Shown: positions 44,174 to 53,145 of the stretch, in pieces
Layout of the letters: every line of letters starts with the position of its first letter
Numbering within the stretch: the first letter of the stretch is position 1
Assembly (NCBI RefSeq): GCF_039634365.2
Contig: NZ_CP155079.2
Location: 496,001 to 560,000, forward strand
Direction of reading: 5' to 3'
Length of the DNA: 64,000 nucleotides
Origin: Mucilaginibacter sp. PAMB04168
GTDB taxonomy: Bacteria > Bacteroidota > Bacteroidia > Sphingobacteriales > Sphingobacteriaceae
The notes under the pieces: generated by a model
Told to the model about the DNA's origin: nothing
Databases searched by the model: none
What the model saw: the letters and a program-made list of their open reading frames with translations, nothing else
Translations under genes and position numbers: made by a program

Positions 44174-45786
44174 AGCATTTTGCCCAGCTCTTTACCTCGC
44201 TCGACGAGACAAACAAAACCAACGAAAAAGTTAAGATTTTAAAAGAGTACCTGGCCTGTGTGTCTGATACTGATAAAATGCACATGCTCGCCTTATTTAC
44301 AGGGCGTAACCCCAAGCGGCAAATTAATTCCACACAGTTCAGAACCTGGGCTATTGAGGCATCAAATATACCGGCCTGGCTTTTTGAGGAAAGCTACCAT
44401 GTGGTGGGCGACCTGGCCGAAACCGTGGCACTCCTGCTGCCCGATCATGAAAACAGCAGCAACAAAACCTTAACGGAGTGGATAGGCGAAATAAACGCAT
44501 TGAACAACCAGCCTGAAGTGGAAAAGCAACACTGGCTAACCCAATCATGGGCTATGCTGGATGCGCAGGAGCGTTTCGTATTTAATAAGATACTAACCGG
44601 CAGCTTTAGGGTAGGGGTTTCGCAAAACCTAGTTACTAAGGCCCTGGCAGATCTGACGGGCCTGGATGCGGCCACGCTTACGCACCGGCTCATGGGTAAC
44701 TGGGCGCCGCAAACTTACCAGTTTGAGGATCTTACCCATACAGATACGGCTCTGGAAGATGTATCCCGCCCGTACCCATTCTTTTTGGCTTATCCGGTTC
44801 AGGAAACTTCCACCGTCCAAAAGTCGCCTGAGGCATTGCAGAGCCTGCTGGGTGATGCACAGGAGTGGCAGGCCGAGTGGAAATGGGATGGCATCAGAGC
44901 GCAGCTTATTAAACGGAACGGCGATATTTTTATTTGGAGCAGGGGTGAGGACCTGGCAACCGACAAGTTTCCGGAGCTGCACCCATTTTTACATGCCCTG
45001 CCCGATGGTACGGTGATTGACGGCGAAATATTATCTTTTAGAAACGGTTTACCTTTGCCCTTTGCCATACTGCAAACCCGTATTGGCCGTAAAACGCTCA
45101 CCAAAAAGATATTGGAAGAAAGCCCTGTAGCTCTTATTGCATATGATTGCCTGGAGTATGCCGGTGAGGATATCCGCTACAAAACACAAACTGATAGGCG
45201 GCAATTGCTGGAAGGATTGCAAACCGTTACGCCTTATCCGGAAGTTTTCAGGATTTCGGAGCTCATTAGTTTTAACAGTTGGGAAGAGCTGACTACCATA
45301 CGTGAACAATCGCGCGCTATGGTGGCCGAAGGTATTATGCTGAAGCGTAAAGATGCACACTACCAGGTTGGCCGCCGCCGGGGCGATTGGTGGAAGTGGA
45401 AGATAGACCCGCTATCGGTTGATGCAGTGATGATTTATGCGCAAAAAGGCCATGGCCGCCGGGCCGACTTGTATACCGATTATACTTTTGCCGTATGGGA
45501 TGGTGATAAACTGGTGCCCTTTGCCAAGGCTTATTCGGGCCTAACCGATACAGAAATTAATAAGGTAGATGCTTTTGTAAAACGTAACACGCTCGAAAAA
45601 TTTGGTCCGGTGCGCACCGTAAAACCCGAGCTTGTTTTTGAGATAGGCTTTGAAGGAATCAATAAATCAACCCGGCATAAATCGGGTGTGGCGCTACGCT
45701 TTCCCCGTATTTTGCGCTGGCGGCATGATAAGCCCAAGGAGGAAGCTGATACTATTGAAACTTTGAAAGCACTGTTAGGTGATTAA
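44170..45786 (+). CDS. ATP-dependent DNA ligase
   Basis: A 538-residue ligase that seals nicks with ATP, a repair enzyme separate from the NAD-dependent replicative ligase. It has an N-terminal DNA-binding domain (about 1-190), the adenylation domain with nucleotide-attaching Lys in EWKWDGIRAQL near residue 238, further motifs VIDGEILSF and EGIMLKRKDAHYQVG, and a C-terminal OB-fold with RFPRILRWRHDK. It overlaps the exonuclease gene by four bases, so the two are translated together. The next gene is convergent. Confidence 0.93.
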   Translation: MKHFAQLFTSLDETNKTNEKVKILKEYLACVSDTDKMHMLALFTGRNPKRQINSTQFRTWAIEASNIPAWLFEESYHVVGDLAETVALLLPDHENSSNKTLTEWIGEINALNNQPEVEKQHWLTQSWAMLDAQERFVFNKILTGSFRVGVSQNLVTKALADLTGLDAATLTHRLMGNWAPQTYQFEDLTHTDTALEDVSRPYPFFLAYPVQETSTVQKSPEALQSLLGDAQEWQAEWKWDGIRAQLIKRNGDIFIWSRGEDLATDKFPELHPFLHALPDGTVIDGEILSFRNGLPLPFAILQTRIGRKTLTKKILEESPVALIAYDCLEYAGEDIRYKTQTDRRQLLEGLQTVTPYPEVFRISELISFNSWEELTTIREQSRAMVAEGIMLKRKDAHYQVGRRRGDWWKWKIDPLSVDAVMIYAQKGHGRRADLYTDYTFAVWDGDKLVPFAKAYSGLTDTEINKVDAFVKRNTLEKFGPVRTVKPELVFEIGFEGINKSTRHKSGVALRFPRILRWRHDKPKEEADTIETLKALLGD

Positions 45787-45794
45787 AGGGACGG

Positions 45795-46850
45795 TTATGG
45801 CCGATGTATGTAAGGCTTTTGCCTAAGCTTATTAAACGTATTATAGCTAAGAACGGCTTTTGCCATAGCTCCGGCATTTATAGCGGGGTTTTCGCCAATG
45901 TACCGGTGAAAAATATGGTGGCTACGTTCAAGCATCGCGGTTCTGTTACCAAAGATAACATCGGGCCTCATAGCGCTCTCGCCTGTTAAAACAGCATCAA
46001 AAAATTGTTGACTTACGCCCGTATCTACATGCGGAAACGCAAAGGCTTTATAGGGCAGGTTAAAAGTATCGGCTACCCACTTTACCGATTCTTGAGTTTC
46101 TGTTATCTGCTGCGCTATAGGTACCAAGTTATAACAGGGGTGCGTCATGCTATGTGCACCAACATCAAAACCTTTACTAATAAAATCTTCAACCTGGGCC
46201 GTCGTCATAAAAGGCCGCGTCTTATTCAGAAAGTTATTAAAATCTATTTCTAGTATACTTCCTAATTCATCAACCTTCTCTTTGTTTAAATAGTTGATTG
46301 CCTTTACATAGCTTACAATGCCCTGAACATCAGCCTGCTTTAAATGGCATGTGCTGTTGAGCTGGCTTAGCACAATGGTTGATGGAGGTTTTGTTAGCAG
46401 CGCATCTATAATCAGCCCCTTTTTTAAATCGTAAAACAGGAATTTATTGTCAAGAAAAGTAGGAACAATAAATAATGCAGCCGGAACCCCTTTCTTTAAT
46501 AATATTGGAGCAATTACCTCATGCACCTGTTTTAAGCCATCGTCCAGTGTAATTAAAAAGCTGTTTTTTTTGATTGCAGTACCCGCTTTAATGTGATCTA
46601 TTACTTCTTTTAACGTAATGGGGTTAAAGTGCTTCAGCATATAATCCAGGTCATGCTCAAACTGACTGGTGTTTTTAAACTGGTACAAGTGCTGTAGGTA
46701 AGGAACCGGCTCATTGCTTACCAGGTGATAGTAGGGTGCCAGCAATTTAATGTCCGATTTCCTTTTCAGATAATCAATGTTCAGTTTATTTACTGTAGAG
46801 AAGTATAGCTTTTTTAGTGGATTCAAACGATAAAGGTTATATAACGTCAT
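45795..46850 (-). CDS. Polysaccharide deacetylase family protein
   Basis: A 351-residue NodB-fold protein that would remove acetyl groups from an N-acetylated polysaccharide. The metal and catalytic Asp motif is LITLDDGLKQ (residues near 96-105), the HxxxH metal motif is GAHSMTHPCYNL, and KKGVPAALFIVPTF is the conserved strand. No clear signal peptide is seen, unusual for an extracellular deacetylase. The ATG at 46850 overlaps the end of the glycosyltransferase gene by 14 bases, so both are in one operon. Compare IcaB/PgaB. Confidence 0.86.
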   Translation of the reverse strand: MTLYNLYRLNPLKKLYFSTVNKLNIDYLKRKSDIKLLAPYYHLVSNEPVPYLQHLYQFKNTSQFEHDLDYMLKHFNPITLKEVIDHIKAGTAIKKNSFLITLDDGLKQVHEVIAPILLKKGVPAALFIVPTFLDNKFLFYDLKKGLIIDALLTKPPSTIVLSQLNSTCHLKQADVQGIVSYVKAINYLNKEKVDELGSILEIDFNNFLNKTRPFMTTAQVEDFISKGFDVGAHSMTHPCYNLVPIAQQITETQESVKWVADTFNLPYKAFAFPHVDTGVSQQFFDAVLTGESAMRPDVIFGNRTAMLERSHHIFHRYIGENPAINAGAMAKAVLSYNTFNKLRQKPYIHRP

Positions 46851-48033
46851 CAATATAGAGCACCTTAAAATGCTCGGTTTTTAAGATAGAGCGCTTATTG
46901 AGGCCTATTTTGAGCATGGACCTCACCTGATGAAAAAAGAACAACGGCATATACCATAACCCGTTCCTGCTTTTGGCTGGCGAAAAGAGAAGCACGATAG
47001 ATATAAACGAGATGAGAAATGTAAGCAAGGAGCCAATCCAAAAGAACATCATGGTTTGGTGGGTGAAATAGCCAATAATAATGAATGCTACGGCTATCAA
47101 TATTTCGAGAAAATAAGGCGGCCGTATTAAATTGTAACCAAAAAAGGCAACGTTTACATTACGGCCAAAAATGCCGTTCAGCATGACTTTAAAACCTTCC
47201 GGAAAAAACTTAAAATAAGCATTGATCCACCTGGCCCGCTGCGACTCCAAATTTTTGGCATCACTCACCTTTTCATCAAAAAATACGGCTTCAGGCGCAT
47301 AGGCTATAACAGGTACATGCTGCACAATTTCGGCCTGCATATGCTTGTCAAACCCGCCCATATTACTCTTGTTGTTATACTTAATATGTGCATATACGCT
47401 GGTAAGTACCGATACGCCACAGCCCCACATAGTTACTGAAAAGCCTAACGCCGTACGTGCAGTACGATCAAGAAAGGAATAAAAGGTAGCCCCGGCATTA
47501 TCCATTTCTTCGTACATGCCGTTAACGCTTTTAGGATTAAGGTTGGCCTGTACGGCTTTATATCCGGCATTATAGTAATTATTCATGACCTCCAAAAAAG
47601 TAGGATGCAGCAGATTGTCCGGATCAAAAATAACCATCACCTCTGTACCGGCCGAAAAGCGATCTATAGCGTATTGTATGGATTTGGTGTTTGTATTAAG
47701 CGGTGTTTCCGGCTTCAATAAATGAATACGCTCGTCGGTAAAGTGCAGGCCGCTTATATCACAATCGTCGACCACAATATAGATTTCAAAGTTTTGATAG
47801 GTCTGTTTTAATATGGAGTCGACTATGGGTGGTAAAAATTTGGTTTCGCGGTGCGCCGTAATGATGATACCGAATTTATAAGATTTTTTGCATTTACCCG
47901 GAATCGATACAGGCGAGACTGTATGCTTAAACAGCTTTGCTGCGAATGAAAAGCAAAGTAATATGATAGGCAGCCATAAATAAGATGATAATGCCAGCTG
48001 TACAATTACAGATAGGAATATTATAGCGTCCAT
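46837..48033 (-). CDS. Membrane glycosyltransferase family 2
   Basis: About 398 residues (a GTG at 48051 would add six). An N-terminal hydrophobic segment precedes a GT-A catalytic domain with IIITAHRETKFLPPIVDSIL, the metal motif FDPDNL, and ESQRARW, a QxxRW-type motif of processive synthases such as IcaA/PgaC. The C-terminus has three membrane helices (about 318-385). It probably makes a polysaccharide or glycolipid at the inner membrane. It overlaps the deacetylase and follows the acyltransferase in the same direction. Confidence 0.87.
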   Translation of the reverse strand: MDAIIFLSVIVQLALSSYLWLPIILLCFSFAAKLFKHTVSPVSIPGKCKKSYKFGIIITAHRETKFLPPIVDSILKQTYQNFEIYIVVDDCDISGLHFTDERIHLLKPETPLNTNTKSIQYAIDRFSAGTEVMVIFDPDNLLHPTFLEVMNNYYNAGYKAVQANLNPKSVNGMYEEMDNAGATFYSFLDRTARTALGFSVTMWGCGVSVLTSVYAHIKYNNKSNMGGFDKHMQAEIVQHVPVIAYAPEAVFFDEKVSDAKNLESQRARWINAYFKFFPEGFKVMLNGIFGRNVNVAFFGYNLIRPPYFLEILIAVAFIIIGYFTHQTMMFFWIGSLLTFLISFISIVLLFSPAKSRNGLWYMPLFFFHQVRSMLKIGLNKRSILKTEHFKVLYIDDVI

Positions 48034-48137
48034 AACAAGTTGATTACTCACAGTATGATGTTATCGGGACAATATAAAAAAGTTAATTATTACGAATTAG
48101 TATTTACCGCAATTGGCAATAATAAAGTAATAATATA

Positions 48138-49187
48138 TTATGCCCGGGCCAGCTCTGGAGTCTTTTTAGGGCTGCTCATCCACCTGCCTTTAGCAAAGCG
48201 CAGTATGGGTTTTTCTATAAAGTAAAACAGGATAAACGATAGCAAAGTAGTTAGGCAAATATTTGCAAGCAGCTCTAACCAAAAATTGGAGGCGAAGAAA
48301 CCTGTAGCGTGAAATAACCTGGAAACTGTACCGTGTGTTAAATAAATTGGGTAAGAGACAGTGCCAATGAATATCGTAACCGGATTAACTATAAATCCTA
48401 ATTTATTATAGCAATAAAGCGTAAAAGCAAGGTAATACACCGTTAGGGGTAAAATGTATTCGTAGGTTGTAATCCAGCGTATTCTATCCTTGCCTAAATG
48501 AAACAAGGCAATTTGTGTTACAAAGCAGCCTGCTAATATCAAGAACCTAACAACGGTCTTTTGCTCAAACTTCAAATTATAAAACACAACTCCGGAGAGA
48601 AACAAAGGTACGAACTCAATTAAGGGCATAAAGCGATGAATCCGAACACCCCATGTGCCAATGTGCGCCCTTAAAAATAGTGCATAAATAAATAAGGCGG
48701 GTAAAAGGCATGCTCCCCAAAGTTCGATCTTATTTAGTTTATTGAAGCTGAACAGGGTAACCATTACGGCATAAAAAAGCAGTTCTACCAAAAGCGTCCA
48801 ATAAACGCCATCCATGTTTCCTTGTAAAAAATATGGATGCACCATGGTAAGGTTAGCCAAATATTTAATAGCAAATACGCCGTTAAGTGCTGCGTCACCT
48901 GTTATCAATAAGGAAATGGCCGCAAGGCTAACCGCAATCCAGTACAGCGGGTATAATCGAATTATACGACCAATAATGAACTGACGTGGCGAAATTGCCC
49001 TTTTTAGGCTCATTAAAATTACAAAGCCACTTATAATAAAAAAAAGATCAACACCGGTTAAGCCGTAATTGAAAAATAGGTTGTTGTGCGGCGTTCCCAT
49101 TGCTTTATGAAAAGCAACAACGCTTATGGCTGCAATGCCACGCAGCGCATCAAGTTCCAATAATCTGTTGTGAGTACTCTTACTCAT
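48138..49187 (-). CDS. Acyltransferase family 3 (OafA/IcaC-like) membrane protein
   Basis: A 349-residue integral-membrane acyltransferase with about ten helices. The N-terminal LLELDALRGIAAISVVAFHK (residues 9-28) is the family signature with the putative catalytic His, and RIIRLYPLYW is the second signature. Such proteins O-acylate sugars of surface polysaccharides. It is upstream of the GT2 and deacetylase genes on the same strand, about 104 bases before the GT2 start. The set recalls ica A/B/C composition. Confidence 0.88.
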   Translation of the reverse strand: MSKSTHNRLLELDALRGIAAISVVAFHKAMGTPHNNLFFNYGLTGVDLFFIISGFVILMSLKRAISPRQFIIGRIIRLYPLYWIAVSLAAISLLITGDAALNGVFAIKYLANLTMVHPYFLQGNMDGVYWTLLVELLFYAVMVTLFSFNKLNKIELWGACLLPALFIYALFLRAHIGTWGVRIHRFMPLIEFVPLFLSGVVFYNLKFEQKTVVRFLILAGCFVTQIALFHLGKDRIRWITTYEYILPLTVYYLAFTLYCYNKLGFIVNPVTIFIGTVSYPIYLTHGTVSRLFHATGFFASNFWLELLANICLTTLLSFILFYFIEKPILRFAKGRWMSSPKKTPELARA

Positions 49188-49477
49188 TCTTTGGTATTTA
49201 TCAACGTAAGCAGCCTTCGGTTTTAAGGGTGAGGGTCACAAACGGGGATATTAAGTATCTGTATCTTGTTATATTAAACCTCAAATCTTTCGCCTGACTG
49301 CAAAAGTTTCGGCATACTAGCGTAACGCCTAATTCAATGCTCCATTCTATGATCGAGGTATTAAAAAACGTATGACTTAACGAACGAGTTATGAATACGC
49401 TATCTTCCTAGTTAACTGAAAGATCTTTTGGACGAAGTTAAGTATTATTTGTTATTAAGCCACTTATAGGTACCAAC
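49188..49477. other. Gap between acyltransferase and DUF421 gene
   Basis: About 290 bases without a coding frame on either strand. It contains an AT-rich stretch but no clear -7 box or strong hairpin; it is presumably the control region of the acyltransferase gene. Confidence 0.35.
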
Positions 49478-49966
49478 TTACGATTTTTTAATTACGCTTA
49501 CCTCGCCGCTGGTTTCCATATAAATTTCATGTATCTCGTTTAGTGAGGTAGCATTACCTTTCAGGCGTACGTCGCTCATAATATCTTTTTTAGTGAGCAA
49601 GCTACGGGTCAGGTTATCTTCATCTAGCTGGCCATTGCGGTATAGGGGTACGCTCATGCCTTTTAGGTGCCGGTCAATAAAACTGCTTTTAATACACGCG
49701 TAGGCCAACAAACGATGTAAAAGCACCAGTAACAGGCTGCAGCAAATGGTAGGTACAAATGGAGAGGCACCTACAATGGCCCTGCTTAACACAGCGCCGA
49801 GTATAATAGCCAATGTGTTATCGAATGCTGTGCGCTTACCGAAAGTGCGCCTGCCCGAAACACGTACCATAACCAAAGCTATAAAGAACACTACTAATGC
49901 CCGGCTGCACATTTGCAGTACATTCAAATCTTTTCCTTCTCCAAATAGTGCGAGGATAATATTCAT
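49478..49966 (-). CDS. DUF421 family membrane protein (YetF-like)
   Basis: A 162-residue protein. Three hydrophobic helices lie in the first 90 residues (LVVFFIALVMVRVSGRRTFG carries the conserved arginine block GRRTFGK), then a soluble domain with the YRNGQLDEDNLTRSLLTKKD segment typical of DUF421. Homologous YetF/YdfS proteins are membrane proteins of unknown or spore-related role in Bacillus. The ATG at 49966 is used because the 16 codons before it are not conserved-looking. Probably monocistronic. Confidence 0.85.
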   Translation of the reverse strand: MNIILALFGEGKDLNVLQMCSRALVVFFIALVMVRVSGRRTFGKRTAFDNTLAIILGAVLSRAIVGASPFVPTICCSLLLVLLHRLLAYACIKSSFIDRHLKGMSVPLYRNGQLDEDNLTRSLLTKKDIMSDVRLKGNATSLNEIHEIYMETSGEVSVIKKS

Positions 49967-50097
49967 GCTATTAAAATTGATAAGGGTATGTATAGGTACA
50001 CCCGGCACGCACAAGTGTTTATTTAATGTTAAAAAATTGTGAAGTACACTGTTTCTGTTAAGAGACAGTAATGTGCTTTATGTGAATGATTGTATAG
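49967..50097. other. Gap before the start-less reading frame
   Basis: The first part of a 517-base interval between the DUF421 gene and the SDR gene. It shows no gene. The rest of the interval is described at 50098-50352 and 50353-50483. Confidence 0.3.
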
Positions 50098-50352
50098 AAC
50101 CCGATTTATAGAAAGGGTTATCAGCCCCTTGACGACTATCTGGAGCAATTAAAGGAAGCAGTAAAGAACGTTAGATACCCGGCTGACTTTAATTTATGTG
50201 ATATAAGGTTTTCATGTGGCAATTGCACGTTTAAATGGCTTCTAAAAAAGGATATTCAATTATGCAATAAACCACTTAAACCGGCGTATAATAAACAGTA
50301 CTTCACTAAATATAGAGGCACCATTTTACAGGCTAAAATAGTGCCTCTATAA
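50098..50352 (+). pseudogene. Possible gene remnant: start-less open frame of 84 codons
   Basis: Plus-strand frame without a stop for 84 codons, but with no ATG, GTG or TTG that could start it; the codon before it is TAG. The translation has a coding-like composition (for example DDYLEQLKEAVKNVRYPADF, then FSCGNCTFKWLL with a CxxC pair) and ends in KIVPL. It may be the 3' end of a decayed gene, or chance. Its last codons coincide with the hairpin at 50311-50351. I do not recognise a family. Confidence 0.25.
50311..50351 (+). terminator. Near-perfect 18-bp hairpin
   Basis: TATAGAGGCACCATTTTA at 50311-50328 pairs with TAAAATAGTGCCTCTATA at 50334-50351, with one mismatch and a five-base loop. 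No T-run follows, so it may be a terminator-like structure or another RNA element. Confidence 0.5.
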
Positions 50353-50483
50353 CCAAGCTATTCCTGATGGTGTTTGTAATAATAGTCTTCAGCACTTGCT
50401 GACTAACTGAGCCAGTTCGGGTGATTTAAATTGTGTATTGTGCTAAGTTGCACATGCCGGTAACAAATAGCTACTTTTATTTT
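50353..50483. other. Gap before the SDR gene
   Basis: No gene is seen. The in-frame extension of the SDR frame back to 50433 is not conserved-looking. No confident -7 box is visible. Confidence 0.3.
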
Positions 50484-51230
50484 ATGAATATTTATCTTAT
50501 TAGCGGAGCTGGCAGCGGCATTGGTCGGGCTATGGCACAAAATCTGGCTGCAGCCGGTAATCAGTGCATCTTACTGGGCCGTAATGCCGCAACCCTTCAG
50601 CAAACTCTCAAAACCTTGGCAGGTGACAACCATAAAGTATTAACAGCCGATGTGCGTGACATAGTAAGCCTGGAAAGCGCAGTTAATCAATTAGGCAACT
50701 TAACTTTTAACGGGCTGTTGGCAAATGCAGGCATAGGCGGCGAGAATTACTGGGGCGAAGCCGACAGGTGGAATGATATCATTAGCACCAATTTAACCGG
50801 CACCTACAACTTTGTAAATGCCTTTTTGCCTCTGCTGCATAAGGCTGAAGGTACTAAGCACATCATTATCACATCGTCGGTGCTGGCCCGTTTAGGGGTA
50901 GCCAACTACTCGGCTTACTGTGCGTCAAAAGCGGGTTTGCTGGGCCTGATGCGCTCGTGGGCGGTACAGTTTGCACCTGAGAAAATCTTGGTGAATGCCA
51001 TATGCCCGGGTTGGGTGGATACCGAAATGTCACAGGAGGGCTTGCAGGGAATTGCCGATGGTATAGGCATCACTAAAGATGAGTTTTACGATATAGCCAT
51101 GCAAAGCGTGCCGCTAAGGCGCATGAGCCAGCCCGAAGAAGTAGCCGCGTTGGTAGCCTATTTGTTAAGTCAGCAATCTATAACTGGCCAAACGCTGGAT
51201 ATTAACGGTGGTGCAGTAATGAACAGTTAA
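50484..51230 (+). CDS. Short-chain dehydrogenase/reductase
   Basis: A 248-residue NAD(P)-dependent oxidoreductase of the classical SDR type. The cofactor motif SGAGSGIGRAMA is at residues 7-18, NAGIGG follows near residue 85, and the catalytic residues are Ser in TSSVLARLG and Tyr/Lys in YSAYCASK. The C-terminus INGGAVMN resembles FabG-like enzymes, but no fatty-acid context is present, so the substrate is unknown. The start is the ATG at 50484. Its stop abuts the stop of the convergent glycoside hydrolase. Confidence 0.9.
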   Translation: MNIYLISGAGSGIGRAMAQNLAAAGNQCILLGRNAATLQQTLKTLAGDNHKVLTADVRDIVSLESAVNQLGNLTFNGLLANAGIGGENYWGEADRWNDIISTNLTGTYNFVNAFLPLLHKAEGTKHIIITSSVLARLGVANYSAYCASKAGLLGLMRSWAVQFAPEKILVNAICPGWVDTEMSQEGLQGIADGIGITKDEFYDIAMQSVPLRRMSQPEEVAALVAYLLSQQSITGQTLDINGGAVMNS

Positions 51231-52775
51231 CTACCGGTAAGGTGCTGTGACGGCTATAGGCTCGCTTTCATTTTTCATGCGGTCTATAGCCGTTACGATG
51301 TACACATAGTTTTTGCCCCGCTCGGCTGTGTTATCCTCGGCCGAGAGCATGGGGTTGTATTGTATATGAAGAATGTGCTTAGTGTCAGACAGGTCAATCT
51401 TTTCGCCCTGGTAAAAGCGATAGATCACGTAACCATAAACCAGTTCTTTATCACGTGCCAGTAAGGGTACTTGCCAGTGCAATATCAGTCCGCGCTCGGT
51501 GCGGCCTACAGCCAGCTGGCGGGGTGCGTTAGGGGGTACAGAATCGCGCCAAAGCATTAAGGGTGGCAATGCAGGGGTAGCGTAATAATGATTACGTAAA
51601 GAGTCGTTTAAACCGCCATAGTTGCGCCTTAAAGACACCGAACTGAAATACACGCTACCTTGTATGCGGGCATTATTTCGTATATACCGTATCTGTGCTG
51701 GTATCTGGTCGGGGTTTTTAAAGCCCGAATTACGGGGTTCGTTAATACGGTAAGCTGCCTGCCCAATGTAGAGGTGGCGGTTGTAAGTATTGTCGCTCCA
51801 CCAACTGGTTAACTTTTCAAACGCAGCTGCCCGGTTGCCAAAATGCCAGTAAACCTGTGGATTAATATAATCCAGCCAGCCTTCCTTAACCCATTTGCGG
51901 CTGTCGGCAAATTGCTCAAAGTAAGATGATCCGCCATTGGTTTCTGAACCATCAGGGTCTTGATTTTTGTTCTTCCATATGCCAAACGGGCTAATGCCAA
52001 ACTTAACGTAAGGCTTGTATTTGTGTATGCTGTCGGCCAGTGCATGTATAAGGGTATCTACATTGTTGCGGCGCCAGTCGCGTATATCGGTAAAACGATT
52101 GCTGCCGTACTGCTCGTAAGTGGCCTGGTCGTTTATGCGCTGCCCGGCAATAGGGTAGGGGTAAAAATAATCGTCCATATGTATGCCGTCTACATCGTAG
52201 TTTTTTACTACGTCCAGTATTACCTGTATAATATACTCGCGTACATCGGGCAACCCAGGATTGAATAGTTTGCGGCCACCGTAAGAAAAAAACCAGTCGG
52301 GGTGTAAACGGATAGGGTGCTGCGGGCTTAGTGCCGATGTATTGGCATCCATAGTAGCCCGGTAAGGGTTAAACCAGGCATGCAGTTCCATATTGCGTTT
52401 ATGTGCCTCGTTCACGGCAAACTCCAGTGGGTCATAAAATGGTTCGGGTGCTACACCTTGCCTGCCCGTAAGCCAGCGTGACCAAGGCTCGCGACCTTTG
52501 GCATAAAAAGCATCGGCGGCTGGGCGCACCTGCAGCATAATGGCATTCATGCCTGCTTGCTGATGGTTATCAAAGATATTTATCAGTTCGTTTTTTTGCC
52601 GTTCGCTGGAAAGGCGGGGCGCGCTAGGCCAGTCAATATTAGTTACGGTTGCTACCCAAACACCCCTGAATTCGCGCTTGGGCGTAGGGTTATGTTGCTG
52701 TATAGTATCGGTTTGTGCTAATAATTGTAAGCAGGTAAGCAAGGCGGCTATCGTAAGCACTAATCTTTGTTTCAT
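51231..52775 (-). CDS. Glycoside hydrolase family 10-like (GHL10/DUF187) exported protein
   Basis: A 514-residue protein with a signal peptide (MKQRLVLTIAALLTCLQLLAQ). The mature part begins with the GHL10 signature REFRGVWVATVTNIDWPS, followed by NAIMLQVRPAADAFY, MELHAWFNPYRATM and VDGIHMDDYFYPYP, a TIM-barrel fold. The last 110 residues look like a fibronectin-type beta domain (RQLAVGRTERGLILHWQVPL). The family is thought to act on glycans, but substrates are not known to me. The ATG at 52775 is preferred over 52793. A -7 box lies at 52805-52812. Confidence 0.87.
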   Translation of the reverse strand: MKQRLVLTIAALLTCLQLLAQTDTIQQHNPTPKREFRGVWVATVTNIDWPSAPRLSSERQKNELINIFDNHQQAGMNAIMLQVRPAADAFYAKGREPWSRWLTGRQGVAPEPFYDPLEFAVNEAHKRNMELHAWFNPYRATMDANTSALSPQHPIRLHPDWFFSYGGRKLFNPGLPDVREYIIQVILDVVKNYDVDGIHMDDYFYPYPIAGQRINDQATYEQYGSNRFTDIRDWRRNNVDTLIHALADSIHKYKPYVKFGISPFGIWKNKNQDPDGSETNGGSSYFEQFADSRKWVKEGWLDYINPQVYWHFGNRAAAFEKLTSWWSDNTYNRHLYIGQAAYRINEPRNSGFKNPDQIPAQIRYIRNNARIQGSVYFSSVSLRRNYGGLNDSLRNHYYATPALPPLMLWRDSVPPNAPRQLAVGRTERGLILHWQVPLLARDKELVYGYVIYRFYQGEKIDLSDTKHILHIQYNPMLSAEDNTAERGKNYVYIVTAIDRMKNESEPIAVTAPYR

Positions 52776-52804
52776 ATACAGCAAAACACTCATTTTAAGG
52801 GTAG

Positions 52805-52812
52805 CAAAGATA
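52805..52812 (-). promoter_or_regulatory. Bacteroidota -7 box of the GHL10 gene
   Basis: The minus strand reads TATCTTTG, 29 bases before the ATG at 52775. Confidence 0.55.
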
Positions 52813-53145
52813 CATAACTAACAATAAGGTCTTTTGGTTCACAGGTTTATTTAACGGCAGATTTTGTGTTTTATGGTTATTGTCTTTATTTTTAGCGCAC
52901 AAGTTTATAAGGCTTGTAGGTGTGCGGTGTGCTTTAACTGTTTGATTTGTAGTAGTTAAAGGTGGATTTTGCTCTTAAGTAGCGGTTAAAATAGCTGTGG
53001 AGTAATTCAACAATTATTTGCTTAGAGTTAAAAGGTTAGCGCTTAACACAAAAATGTTTTAGGTTATATTATCAGTTTTTAAAGTAACCAGCGTTATTAT
53101 TTATTTAAATGGGTACCATAACCAAATAAATCTAATTGAACATAA
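52813..53145. other. AT-rich gap before the coiled-coil gene
   Basis: About 330 bases with no coding frame. It is AT-rich and has no strong inverted repeat or -7 box that I can identify near 53146. Confidence 0.35.

Noticed and set aside
44258..45360. Several 60-117-codon frames on both strands inside the ligase gene
   Set aside because: Overlaps with a complete, well-conserved ligase; no independent evidence.
50461..50483. N-terminal extension of the SDR to 50433
   Set aside because: The extra residues are not typical of the family and the ATG at 50484 gives the standard start MNIYLISGAGSG.
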